This document shows, piece by piece, positions 1-8,070 of a stretch of DNA of 64,000 bases. This DNA is from Pseudomonas sp. CFII64 (GTDB taxonomy: Bacteria > Pseudomonadota > Gammaproteobacteria > Pseudomonadales > Pseudomonadaceae). The DNA is taken from positions 62,001-126,000 of the forward strand of contig NZ_ATLO01000010.1 in assembly GCF_000416235.1 (NCBI RefSeq). The letters are read 5' to 3'. The position numbers and the translations under genes are program-made. The notes under the pieces are model-generated. The model saw only the letters and a program-made list of their open reading frames with translations, did not search any database and was not told where the DNA came from. Each line of letters starts with the position of its first letter. The stretch's first letter is position 1.

Positions 1-231
1 CCCTGAGCGTCCATGTGATTCCCCTGACGGTCGATACCGATGAAGCGATGCATGCAGTCGTTTGCGCATTCGCAGGGTTTGACCGCGCCGCTTGCCAAGT
101 GTCCACCGCGCTTACAGTTTTTTTGCGCCGGGATGTGGGTCTCGTGGAATTCGCGCCGGGGCCCGCAGGTCCAAGCGTGGCAGAGGCTGGCTGGCTGCCA
201 GCCACGAACGATGATTTTTCAAGGAGTAGCA

Positions 232-1716
232 ATGAGTCAGGCCGTCCTGGAGAGCGAAACCAATCGTCGACAGTTGCAGGAGATCATCACGGGTCTGTCC
301 GATGGTGTGCTGTTGATCGAGATGGACAAGACCATCATCTGGGCTAATGAAGCAGCCTTGGCGATGCATGGCGTCGCCAAGGTTGCGCAGTTGGGCACCG
401 ACGCCAGCGATTACGCGTCGCGTTTTGCCCTGCGTTATCGCGACAGCAAGACGCTGGTTCAAAAGCACTATCCCATCAACCGGGTCGCTGCCGGCGAGAC
501 GTTCAGTGACATGGTGGTTGAAGTGCGGCCCAGGGACGACGACGAAAAATACTGGGTGCACCGGGTGCGCAGCATGATTCTCAACGGCGGCACCGGGAAG
601 CCTGAGTTGCTGGCGCTGATCATGACCGATGCCACCGAATGGGCCAGCGCGGAGCAGCGCTTTGAAAGGACGTTCAATGCCAATCCGGCGCCTGCGGTGA
701 TCTGCCGCCTCAGTGATCTGCGTTACATCAAGGTCAACCAGGGCTTTCTGGAAATGACCGGGTACAGTCGCGAGCAAGTGATCGGTCGTTCAGTCTATGA
801 AGTGGATGTGCTGGAAAACGCTGAGCGCAAGGATCTCGCCATCCAGCGCCTCAACGACGGCCTCACCATCCCGCAAATGCAGGCCGACCTGAAGTTGCCG
901 GACGGCGGCAACAAGCTGGTAATCGTTGCTGGCCAACCGCTGGATATCAACGAAGAGGAGTGCATGCTGTTTTCGTTCATGGACCTGGAGCCAAGGCGCA
1001 AGATCGAAATCGCCCTGCGCCAGAGCGAAGAGCGCTTCGCCAAGGCGTTTCGCCTGAGCCCGGTGCCGACCCTGGTGTGCAGCGCTGACGATCAACAGGT
1101 GGTTGAAGTCAACGATGCCTTTCTTAAAACCACCGGCTTCAGTGACGAGGAAGTCACCGGACGGTCGCTCAAGGAAATCGATTTCCTGGACGGCAAGACC
1201 ACCTGCGCACAGCTGTTTCAGGCTCTGGAAAAGTCCGGGCACATTGAGGGTATGGACCTGAAGGTGCGCAGGAAAGACGGCGAAATGATCGACTGCGTCG
1301 CTTCGGCGGACACGGTCAGCATTCAGGACGCCACCTGCTACCTGCTGGTGCTGATGGACATTACCGAACGCAAGCGCTCGGAAACTGAACTGGTCAGCGC
1401 GATTGAAGAGGTCATGCAGGACGCGTCGTGGTTTACCCGCACGCTGATCGACAAGCTGGCCAGCGCCAAAAGCGTCAAACGGCCCGAGCTGCCGGGCACA
1501 TCGCTGGTTGACCTGACCGCCAGGGAAAAGGACGTGCTGGGATTGATCTGCGAAGGCCTCGCCGACAAGGAAATCGCCTTGCGACTCAAGCTAGCGCCCA
1601 ATACTGTGCGAAATCATGTCGCCACCATGTACTCGAAACTGGGGCTGCACAGTCGCTCCGAGGCGATTATCTGGGCGCGCAAGCGGGCACTGTTTTCGTC
1701 GGATAAACGCAAATAA
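232..1716 (+). CDS. PAS-domain LuxR-family transcriptional regulator
   Basis: A 494-residue predicted cytoplasmic one-component regulator. Three consecutive PAS-type modules can be read at about residues 15-130, 140-255 and 260-385; the second and third carry PAS-like stretches such as VNQGFLEMTGYSREQVIGRS and VNDAFLKTTGFSDEEVTGRS. A LuxR/FixJ helix-turn-helix follows near residues 427-485, with LTAREKDVLGLICEGLADKE and NTVRNHVATMYSKLGLHSR. The start is ATG 232 because an AAGGAG box lies about 6 bases upstream; the open frame continues back to base 40, but that extension looks non-coding. There is no receiver domain, so the signal is probably sensed directly by the PAS domains (inference). 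No gene is supported in bases 1-231, which should hold its promoter. Target genes cannot be told from the sequence. Confidence 0.88.
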   Translation: MSQAVLESETNRRQLQEIITGLSDGVLLIEMDKTIIWANEAALAMHGVAKVAQLGTDASDYASRFALRYRDSKTLVQKHYPINRVAAGETFSDMVVEVRPRDDDEKYWVHRVRSMILNGGTGKPELLALIMTDATEWASAEQRFERTFNANPAPAVICRLSDLRYIKVNQGFLEMTGYSREQVIGRSVYEVDVLENAERKDLAIQRLNDGLTIPQMQADLKLPDGGNKLVIVAGQPLDINEEECMLFSFMDLEPRRKIEIALRQSEERFAKAFRLSPVPTLVCSADDQQVVEVNDAFLKTTGFSDEEVTGRSLKEIDFLDGKTTCAQLFQALEKSGHIEGMDLKVRRKDGEMIDCVASADTVSIQDATCYLLVLMDITERKRSETELVSAIEEVMQDASWFTRTLIDKLASAKSVKRPELPGTSLVDLTAREKDVLGLICEGLADKEIALRLKLAPNTVRNHVATMYSKLGLHSRSEAIIWARKRALFSSDKRK

Positions 1717-1869
1717 TTCCGCGATGTTGGTGCGAATGCACTAGCGTGACAGGTGCAAATTCGTCTGTTTAATTCATTGCATTGTTTATAACCTGACGGT
1801 CCCTTTTCGTACCACCGCTGGGAAAAACTTGCAGATGCTCAGAGGCATGACCAACGCAGGCCGCCGCTC

Positions 1870-2130
1870 GTGACTTACCTGGCCCAGATGCGCCAACTGA
1901 TCGAACACAGTTTCGAGCCCATGGCGTGCGACTGCACTGTCAGCCCGGACGGCTCACTGATGGTGCGCATCTATGATCGCGACAGTGGTCGGGTCGATCT
2001 GGTCGTAACGGGTATTGCCGTCGACAACCTCAAGAGCCATGACGCCGTACTGACGCTCATCGAAGAGTTACGCGACGAGCTCACCAGTGTCGGCATGAGC
2101 TCCGTGCTGGGGCAGCCGTCACAGGCTTGA
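1870..2130 (+). CDS. DUF1652 family small protein
   Basis: An 86-residue protein whose pattern RQLIEHSFEPMACDC, SPDGSLMVRIYD and a DxxSGRVDLVVTGI segment matches the DUF1652 family, common in Pseudomonas and of unknown function. It has no signal peptide or membrane segment. The start is taken as GTG 1870, which gives the usual length; ATG 1888 is a possible alternative. No strong ribosome binding site is visible for either. Its 3' end nearly meets the 3' end of the next, opposite-strand gene (overlap of about 12 bases). Confidence 0.72.
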   Translation: MTYLAQMRQLIEHSFEPMACDCTVSPDGSLMVRIYDRDSGRVDLVVTGIAVDNLKSHDAVLTLIEELRDELTSVGMSSVLGQPSQA

Positions 2131-2424
2131 GCGAAACGGAATCGGCTCGCGGGTCGGCACGGCGTCACTGTCGGCCTGACCCACCATCTCGTCGTAAACA
2201 GTCGGATGCACCAGATACAGCGGCACTTCCGGCACGCCCGCCAGATATTTACGCGCCTCGTCCACCGATGCGACATGCAACGTGTCGCCGTGGCCGTCCT
2301 TTACCGGATGGGAACTGCCGCGCATGACGGCGTGAATCACATACGAACCGCCTTCCATGGTCACCAGCTGAATTTCCTGGATTTCGCCGGCTTTGACGTG
2401 TGTGGCAAGTTTTTTCAAGTCCAT
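2119..2424 (-). CDS. DUF6482-like small hypothetical protein
   Basis: A 101-residue protein beginning MDLKKLATHVKAGEIQEIQL with the middle segment DGHGDTLHVASVDEARKYL and a C-terminal PLYLVHPTVYDEMVG. This resembles small Pseudomonas proteins placed in DUF6482; no function is known. The start is ATG at 2424 because AGAGGT precedes it at a good distance; the longer frame reaching 2532 has no such site. It converges with the DUF1652 gene, the stops overlapping by 12 bases. It looks soluble and cytoplasmic. The family name is from memory of the pattern, so moderate confidence. Confidence 0.65.
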   Translation of the reverse strand: MDLKKLATHVKAGEIQEIQLVTMEGGSYVIHAVMRGSSHPVKDGHGDTLHVASVDEARKYLAGVPEVPLYLVHPTVYDEMVGQADSDAVPTREPIPFRSSL

Positions 2425-2631
2425 GACGCTACCTCTTGGGGAGGGAAGGGCGAATGCCTGCCTCTCAGATTCGAGGAAGCGGTCTGGCATGAGTTCAATC
2501 CGCTTTTTGGCGCAGCGGACAGAATCGGGCAAGAACTGCGGAGAATTCGTCTAACCGCCCAACTGCCATGCGCCTAACCTGATCCTGCAGCGATGCTCGT
2601 CCTGGGCATCCCCATTTTCAGGTGGGCTGAC

Positions 2632-3369
2632 ATGTCGACTATTCAAGACAAAATCGTAGTGATTACCGGCGCCAGCAGCGGCATTGGCGAAGCAACGGCG
2701 CGGCTGCTTGCCGAGCGCGGCGCGCATGTCGTGCTAGGCGCGCGTCGCACTGAGCGTCTGCAGCGTCTGTGTGCCGAAATCGAGGAAGCGGGCGGCAGCG
2801 CTGAATATCACGCGCTGGATGTAACCGACCTGCAGAGCGTGCAGGCACTGGTTGAACAGACCGTTGCCCGTCACGGGCGCCTGGACGTGATGCTCAACAA
2901 CGCCGGGGTCATGCCGCTTTCGAAACTGGAAGCACTCAAGGTTCAGGAGTGGAACCAGATGATCGACGTCAACATACGTGGCGTGCTGCATGGCATCGCT
3001 GCTGCCTTGCCGGTCATGCAGCAGCAACGTTCCGGTCAGTTCATCAATATCGCCTCGATTGGTGCCTACGCGGTCTCGCCCACGGCGGCGGTGTATTGCG
3101 CGACCAAGTATGCGGTACGGGCGATTTCCGAAGGCTTGCGCCAGGAGGTGGGCGGCGATATCCGCGTGACCCTGGTGTCGCCTGGGGTTACCGAATCGGA
3201 ACTGGCGGAAAGTATCTCCGATGAAGGTGGGCGGGCCGAGATGCGTGAATTTCGCAAGATATCGATTCCGGCCGAGGCGATTGCCCGCGCCATTGCTTAC
3301 GCCATCGAACAGCCCGCTGATGTGGACGTCAGCGAAATTATCGTGCGGCCTACCGCAAGCCCATTCTGA
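2632..3369 (+). CDS. SDR family NAD(P)-dependent oxidoreductase
   Basis: A 245-residue classical short-chain dehydrogenase/reductase. The Rossmann cofactor motif TGASSGIG is at residues 12-19, NNAG at 89-92, the catalytic serine in IASIGA near 142, and YCATK (Tyr155, Lys159) completes the active site. The residue after the second beta strand is Arg (GARRTERL), which favours NADP(H), an inference. The start ATG 2632 is used because the resulting N-terminus MSTIQDKIVVITG fits the family; an in-frame ATG at 2593 is weaker. The substrate is unknown. The gene stands alone, followed by a bidirectional terminator shared with the dehydrogenase on the other strand. Confidence 0.88.
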   Translation: MSTIQDKIVVITGASSGIGEATARLLAERGAHVVLGARRTERLQRLCAEIEEAGGSAEYHALDVTDLQSVQALVEQTVARHGRLDVMLNNAGVMPLSKLEALKVQEWNQMIDVNIRGVLHGIAAALPVMQQQRSGQFINIASIGAYAVSPTAAVYCATKYAVRAISEGLRQEVGGDIRVTLVSPGVTESELAESISDEGGRAEMREFRKISIPAEAIARAIAYAIEQPADVDVSEIIVRPTASPF

Positions 3370-3387
3370 CGGGTTTGTGCCGGGCAT

Positions 3388-3422
3388 AAAAAAACGGCGC
3401 AGCTTGAAGGCCGCGCCGTTTT
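3388..3422. terminator. bidirectional intrinsic terminator
   Basis: Arms AAAACGGCGC (3391-3400) and GCGCCGTTTT (3413-3422) form a perfect 10-bp stem around a 12-base loop. It has an A-run on the left and a T-run on the right, so it can work for both the SDR gene on the plus strand and the aldehyde dehydrogenase on the minus strand. Confidence 0.85.
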
Positions 3423-3441
3423 ACCTGACCGGAGTCAGTAC

Positions 3442-5025
3442 TCAAGCGATGGGCTGATCGCTCCACTCGCTGTTCACCAGGCGCTTGAGGCCCAGTGGGT
3501 TGGCGTTTTGCAACGCTGCCGGAAGCAGGGCGTCCGGGTAGTTCTGATAGCAGACCGGACGCAGGAAGCGATCGATCGCCAGGGTGCCGACCGAAGTGCC
3601 GCGCGAATCGGACGTTGCCGGGTATGGGCCGCCGTGGACCATGGCCTCGCAGACTTCAACGCCAGTCGGGTAGCCGTTGACCAGGATACGGCCAACTTTT
3701 TCTTCCAGCACCGGCACCAGCCATTGGTACTGCTCAAGATCAGCCGGTTCGCCGATCAGCGTGGCAGTGAGCTGGCCGCGCAAGGCTTGCAGCGCGCTTT
3801 TGAGCTGGGCATCGTCAGCCGCTTCAATCACCAGCGTGGTGGGGCCGAACACTTCTTCCTGCAACAGTTCGTCGCCATTGAGCAGCAGGCTGATATCAGC
3901 CTTGAACAGTTGCGCCTGAGCCTGTTTACCTTCCTGCGGCTTGCCGGCCAAGTGGGTAATGCCAGGGTGCGACAACAGATGCTCAACGCCCTTGCTGTAG
4001 CTGCGCAGACCGCCAGCATTGAGCATGGTTTGCGCTGGCTGGCCGCCCATTTGTTCCTTGAGCTGTTCCAGGAACGCGGTGAAGGCAGGCGAGCTGACGC
4101 CGATCACGACGCCAGGATTGGTGCAGAACTGACCTGCGCCCATGACCACCGAAGCAGCAAGTTCCTTGGCCACGGTTTCGCCGCGAGCGGACAGCGCTTG
4201 CGGCAGCAGAACCACCGGGTTGATGCTGGACATTTCCGCGAACACTGGAATCGGTTGCGGACGTTCCGCTGCCATTTTGCACAGCGCGTTGCCGCCGCCC
4301 AGGGATCCGGTGAAGCCGACAGCCTGAATGGCCGGATGCTTGACCAGACCTTCGCCGACGCCGTTGCCGAAAATCATGTTGAACACGCCTTTAGGCATGT
4401 TGGTTTTTTCGGCAGCGCGGATGATTGCGCAGCCCACCAGGTCAGCAGTCGCCATGTGGCCGCTGTGCGCCTTGAACACTACCGGGCAACCGGCGGCCAG
4501 CGCCGAAGCGGTGTCGCCGCCAGCAGTGGAGAACGCCAGCGGGAAGTTGCTGGCGCCGAACACGGCAACCGGGCCCACGCCAATGCGGTACTGACGCAGA
4601 TCGGTACGCGGCAACGGCTTGCGATCCGGCAGGGCCAGGTCGATGCGCGCACCCAGGTAGTCACCGCGACGCAGCACTTTGGCGAACAGGCGCATCTGGC
4701 CGCTGGTGCGACCGCGCTCGCCCTGGATACGCCCTGCTGGCAGCGCGGTTTCCTGGCAAACGATGGCCACGAAGTCATCACCGAGCGCATCCAGCTCATC
4801 AGCGATGGCTTCAAGAAATTCTGCGCGACGGGCCGGGCTCAGCTGACGGTATTCAGGAAACGCAGCTTGCGCAGCCAAGGCTGCCGCATCGATTTCCGCG
4901 TCGGTGGCTTGATAAAAACTGAATGGCAGCGCTTCGCCAGTGGTGGCGTCGAGACTTTTGTGTTGCGGCTCGCCAAGGGCGCTGCGGGCACCTGCGATGA
5001 AGTTGTGGCCGAGAACATTAGGCAT
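3442..5025 (-). CDS. NADP+-dependent aldehyde dehydrogenase, alpha-ketoglutaric semialdehyde dehydrogenase type
   Basis: A 527-residue aldehyde dehydrogenase that fits the long alpha-ketoglutaric semialdehyde (2,5-dioxovalerate) dehydrogenase branch, which makes 2-oxoglutarate in glucarate, galactarate and hydroxyproline breakdown. Visible features are PVAVFGASNFPLAFS (near 152-166), the cofactor segment FTGSLGGG (238-245), the general base Glu264 in VFAEMSSINPV and the nucleophile Cys301 in GAGQFCTNPG. The start at 5025 has GGAG about 8 bases upstream. It stands alone here, but glucarate dehydratase and its transporter lie 31 kb to the right, which supports the sugar-acid role (inference). 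A TNGTNNNACNA match (5179-5189) lies upstream and could be a GntR/FadR-type operator. Confidence 0.85.
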   Translation of the reverse strand: MPNVLGHNFIAGARSALGEPQHKSLDATTGEALPFSFYQATDAEIDAAALAAQAAFPEYRQLSPARRAEFLEAIADELDALGDDFVAIVCQETALPAGRIQGERGRTSGQMRLFAKVLRRGDYLGARIDLALPDRKPLPRTDLRQYRIGVGPVAVFGASNFPLAFSTAGGDTASALAAGCPVVFKAHSGHMATADLVGCAIIRAAEKTNMPKGVFNMIFGNGVGEGLVKHPAIQAVGFTGSLGGGNALCKMAAERPQPIPVFAEMSSINPVVLLPQALSARGETVAKELAASVVMGAGQFCTNPGVVIGVSSPAFTAFLEQLKEQMGGQPAQTMLNAGGLRSYSKGVEHLLSHPGITHLAGKPQEGKQAQAQLFKADISLLLNGDELLQEEVFGPTTLVIEAADDAQLKSALQALRGQLTATLIGEPADLEQYQWLVPVLEEKVGRILVNGYPTGVEVCEAMVHGGPYPATSDSRGTSVGTLAIDRFLRPVCYQNYPDALLPAALQNANPLGLKRLVNSEWSDQPIA

Positions 5026-5178
5026 CTGTGTCTCCTGTTGTTATAGGTAATAGAGTTGTTTGGTAGAAATATCGGCAGGTTTAATCAGGCGTGTAGCCTG
5101 TCTTAGAGCTCTGCTGACCGCGCTGCGCCGTATAACCAGGCGCCAGCACGGTGGATGAAGCGAAAAAGTTGACAGTCA

Positions 5179-5189
5179 TCGTACAACTA
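5179..5189. promoter_or_regulatory. possible FadR-type operator upstream of the semialdehyde dehydrogenase
   Basis: TCGTACAACTA fits the palindromic consensus TNGTNNNACNA of FadR-subfamily GntR regulators, about 155 bases before the dehydrogenase start. A single match to six fixed bases is expected by chance every 4 kb or so, so this is only suggestive. The rest of 5026-5236 shows nothing else I can name. Confidence 0.25.
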
Positions 5190-5236
5190 GCAGCCGGAGT
5201 GCGCAACCCACGGTGTTCGCGAGGGCAGGGTAAACC

Positions 5237-5785
5237 TTAGCGCATCAACCTTTGCATCACATCGAGCATTTTGGGTCGCTGGGCAGCCCATTCGTCGCGG
5301 GTGATGCCCAGCAATACCACATCAACACGCTCGCCGTTTTTGATGACGTTCTGACGACGCACGCCTTCGATAGTGAAACCGAATTTCTGGTGCAGGCGGA
5401 TCACCGCCTGATTGGTCGCCAGCACTTCGCAGTTCAGCTTTTCCAGACCTGCGGTATTAAAGGCATGATCCAGCAACCAGAACTCGACCCGACTGCCAAC
5501 ACCTTTGCCTTGCAGCGCGCTGTCCAGATAAAACGCCCAGTCGGCGCTGCGATGGGGGGCGTTGATGGCATTCAACGCCACAACCCCGCAGGCAAGACCA
5601 TCGATCAGCACTGCAAATACCGACTGGCGCGGACTGCCTTCAAGCGATTGCAGCCACGCAGCGTGCTCCGTTTCGCTGATTTCATGATCGCTGTACATGA
5701 AACTGCGCACCGCAAGCTGATTGCGCAGGCTACGCACCTGGGTCTTGATGGATGGTGAAGCGTCCAGTAACGGCAGGAACTGCAT
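5237..5785 (-). CDS. PseH-like GNAT N-acetyltransferase
   Basis: A 182-residue GNAT acetyltransferase. The layout resembles PseH, which acetylates the 4-amino group of the UDP-sugar precursor of pseudaminic acid: RNQLAVRSFMYSDHEISETEHAAWLQ at the front, an AEWGFYI-like segment ADWAFYLDSALQGKGVGSR carrying the acetyl-CoA loop (QGKGVG), then LEKLNCEVLATNQAVIRLHQKFGF and NGERVDVVLLGITRDEW. The start ATG 5785 has TAGGA about 9 bases upstream. None of the other pse or flagellar-glycosylation genes is next to it, so its true substrate is open; ribosomal-protein-type or small-molecule acetylation is an alternative. Confidence 0.7.
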   Translation of the reverse strand: MQFLPLLDASPSIKTQVRSLRNQLAVRSFMYSDHEISETEHAAWLQSLEGSPRQSVFAVLIDGLACGVVALNAINAPHRSADWAFYLDSALQGKGVGSRVEFWLLDHAFNTAGLEKLNCEVLATNQAVIRLHQKFGFTIEGVRRQNVIKNGERVDVVLLGITRDEWAAQRPKMLDVMQRLMR

Positions 5786-5871
5786 GTGGATGTCCTACAG
5801 GGATCAGGGAAGCAGATTACTTCCCGGCGGCTGGCTCGGCAATCAACTCAACGGTGAAGATGCTCTGCTCC

Positions 5872-6012
5872 GTGTTGGAGGCTTGCCCGCGAATCGTTGC
5901 AGGACCGGCTTTAGCCGGGAGCCAATTTAGCGGCTCGCGACTGAAGTCGCTCCTACGGTCGCCCCTACGGTCGATCCTACGGCCTATTCGCGGGAAAGCC
6001 TCGCTCCAACGG
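5872..6012. repeat. nested REP/REPIN-type repeat
   Basis: The 379-base gap between two acetyltransferase genes holds a composite inverted repeat. Outer arms are GTTGGAGGCTTGCCCGCGAA (from 5874) and a diverged complement ending CTCGCTCCAAC (6010). Inside are a GGACCGGCTTTAGCCGGGA hairpin and a repeated CTACGGTCG stretch. This is the style of Pseudomonas REP elements. No gene is supported here. Confidence 0.6.
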
Positions 6013-6164
6013 AATCGGCGTTCAGCCTCTGCCCCCGTGCACAAAATTCGCCTGACCGAAGCCTCGGTGCATCCGGCACAGATTCAGCGCCTGAGCCATT
6101 ACTTCGCCCACAGGTTGGTTCCGACAGATAGAATTCGATTTTTCGGCCCTGATGAGACCTGACC

Positions 6165-6701
6165 ATGAATCCAGCCCTGACCTTGCGCGATGCGCGTGAG
6201 GATGACATGCCTGCCGTCCAGGCTATTTATGCGCAACACGTGCTCACCGGCCTTGCCAGCTTTGAACTGCAAGCGCCCAGTCTGGAAGAAATGCTGCGCC
6301 GCCGTGCCGAGATCCTGGATCGCCGGTTGCCTTATATGATTGCAGAGCTGGCCGGCGAAGTCGTCGGTTATGGCTATGCGACCTTGTACAGGCCGCGACC
6401 GGGCTATCGTTTTACCGCCGAAGACTCGGTTTATATCAAGGACGGTATGGGCGGGCAGGGCATTGGTCAGGCGTTGCTGGCCCAAGTTATCGAGCATTGT
6501 GCGCGCGGCGGCTGGCGGCAAATGATCGCGGTGATTGGCAATAGCGAGAACATTGCTTCGATTCGCCTGCACGAACGGCTGGGTTTTCGCCGGGTCGGCG
6601 TGTTCGAAGCGGTGGGTTTCAAGCATGGCCGTTGGGTAGACACGGTCCTCATGCAGCGCGCCCTGGGCGACGGCTCGCTCGGCATACCCGACGATCAATA
6701 G
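6165..6701 (+). CDS. GNAT acetyltransferase, phosphinothricin/methionine sulfoximine acetyltransferase type
   Basis: A 178-residue GNAT protein matching the pat/bar-like family that acetylates amino groups of glutamate analogues such as phosphinothricin and methionine sulfoximine. Seen: IRLRDA-like start (LTLRDAREDDMPAVQAIYAQHV), GLASFELQAPS, YRPRPGYRFTAEDSVYIKDG, the acetyl-CoA loop GGQGIGQALL, and NSENIASIRLHERLGFRRVG. Chromosomal Pseudomonas members usually act on methionine derivatives (established for the family, not shown here). The start ATG 6165 gives the normal family length; the upstream GACC ATG context has only a weak ribosome site. It is oriented away from the PseH-like gene and followed by an AT-rich regulatory stretch. 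Confidence 0.85.
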   Translation: MNPALTLRDAREDDMPAVQAIYAQHVLTGLASFELQAPSLEEMLRRRAEILDRRLPYMIAELAGEVVGYGYATLYRPRPGYRFTAEDSVYIKDGMGGQGIGQALLAQVIEHCARGGWRQMIAVIGNSENIASIRLHERLGFRRVGVFEAVGFKHGRWVDTVLMQRALGDGSLGIPDDQ

Positions 6702-6827
6702 ACTATTTGCATATTAGTTTAGAATTTAAATGCATTTTCGATATTATGTTGCCAGTGATAGGGTTTTAACCAGTCACTGGAACCTTGCAGACAGTGGGAA
6801 AACTACTGCGCTCGACAATACTGCGTT

Positions 6828-6886
6828 AAAAACAGGCGAAAAATGCTCATTTAGAACGCCTAGAATCCGCTTTTTCGCCTGTTTTT
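6828..6886. repeat. perfect 16-bp inverted repeat with 27-base loop
   Basis: AAAAACAGGCGAAAAA (6828-6843) and its exact complement TTTTTCGCCTGTTTTT (6871-6886) lie in the AT-rich gap 6702-6996 before the ABC transporter operon. The right arm ends in a T-run, so it could terminate transcription from the acetyltransferase gene, or it may be a dispersed repeat or a regulatory structure. No gene is supported in the gap. Confidence 0.7.
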
Positions 6887-6996
6887 GCCTTGTCTTGTCT
6901 TCACTCGTGACGTTTTCCCACGGTCTGATTGAGAAAAGTTATTAAAAGGATTTTCAGATGACGGCCTGACCTCATCACTTCTCAAGGAAACACCGC

Positions 6997-8070
6997 ATGA
7001 CAGCATTTGATCATTTGACCCGTCGGCGTCTGCTGGGCCTGGCCAGTGTTGCATTGGCCAGCCCGCTGCTGGCTTCCCTGCCGCGTTCCGCCTGGGCCGT
7101 GGACGAGCATGCCGGTCATCAGGCTGCCATCGGCGCCGAGCCAACCGGAACCGGCGAATTCATCAAGCTTGCCGAACCGCGCAAGCTCAAGCTGGCGATC
7201 AACCTCAATGCGGTGTGTCTGGCACCGGTGGTGATTGCTCACGGTCAGGGGTTCTTCACAAGGCACAATCTTGACGTCGAGCTGGTCAATTTCGGCAACT
7301 CCACCGAGGTGCTGCTCGAAGCCATCGCCACCGGCAAGGCCGATGCGGGTATTGGCATGGCGTTACGCTGGCTCAAGGCGCTGGAGCAGGGCTTCGATGT
7401 CAAGCTCACGGCCGGCACCCACGGCGGCTGCCTGCGTTTGCTCAGCGCTGCCAACGGTTCGGTCAACAAGCTCGAAGACCTCAAGGGCAAGGCGATCGGT
7501 GTGACTGACATGGCCAGCCCGGATCGCAACTTCTTCTCCATCCTGCTGAAAAAGCACGGCGTCGATCCGGTGCGTGACGTCGAGTGGCGGCTGTTTCCGG
7601 CGGATTTGCTCGGCACCGCGCTGGAGCGTGGCGAAGTCCAGGCCGTCAGCGGCAGTGACCCGTTCATGTATCGCCTGATCAAGTCCGGCAAGGCGCGGGA
7701 GCTGTCGACCAATCTGGTCGAGGAATACGCCAACCTCAGCTGCTGCGTGGTCGGCGTGACCGGCAAACTGGTGCGTGAAGACAAGCGCGTGGCCGCCGCG
7801 CTGACCCAGGCGATTCTCGAAGCCCATGACTATTCGGTGAAAAATCCAGCGGTGGTCGCCAAAGGCTTCCAGGCCTATGCGCTGAACACGTCCACCGAAG
7901 AAGTCGAAGCGATCCTGCATGATCACACCCACGGCCACCACGCGGTTGGCGCGGCCTTGACTCAGGAAATCGTCACTTACGTCACCGACTTGCAGACGGT
8001 TGAAGTCATTCGCCAAAGCACCGACGCCAAGGCGTTTGCCAAGGAGATCACCGCCGATGTCTTCAGCTGA
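6997..8070 (+). CDS. ABC transporter substrate-binding protein, Tat-exported, SsuA/NrtA/TauA type
   Basis: A 357-residue periplasmic binding protein of the nitrate/sulfonate/taurine (SsuA/THI5-like) fold. It begins with a twin-arginine signal, LTRRRLLGLASVAL near residues 7-20, ending close to SAWAVDEHAGHQ. The mature protein shows APVVIAHGQGFFTRHNLDVELV, ATGKADAGIGM and DLKGKAIGVTDMASPD, typical ligand-fold segments. A histidine cluster (HDHTHGHH) sits near residues 308-315, plus HAGH just after the signal, which is unusual and might bind metal (inference). An ATG at 6997 follows AAGGAAACACCGC. It is the first gene of a three-gene transport operon; the ligand is not known. Confidence 0.85.
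   Translation: MTAFDHLTRRRLLGLASVALASPLLASLPRSAWAVDEHAGHQAAIGAEPTGTGEFIKLAEPRKLKLAINLNAVCLAPVVIAHGQGFFTRHNLDVELVNFGNSTEVLLEAIATGKADAGIGMALRWLKALEQGFDVKLTAGTHGGCLRLLSAANGSVNKLEDLKGKAIGVTDMASPDRNFFSILLKKHGVDPVRDVEWRLFPADLLGTALERGEVQAVSGSDPFMYRLIKSGKARELSTNLVEEYANLSCCVVGVTGKLVREDKRVAAALTQAILEAHDYSVKNPAVVAKGFQAYALNTSTEEVEAILHDHTHGHHAVGAALTQEIVTYVTDLQTVEVIRQSTDAKAFAKEITADVFS

Noticed and set aside
3508..5046. Open frame opposite the aldehyde dehydrogenase
   Set aside because: Shadow frame without family features.
6730..6945. 71-codon frame before the ABC operon
   Set aside because: It runs through the perfect hairpin and the AT-rich promoter region, so it is non-coding.
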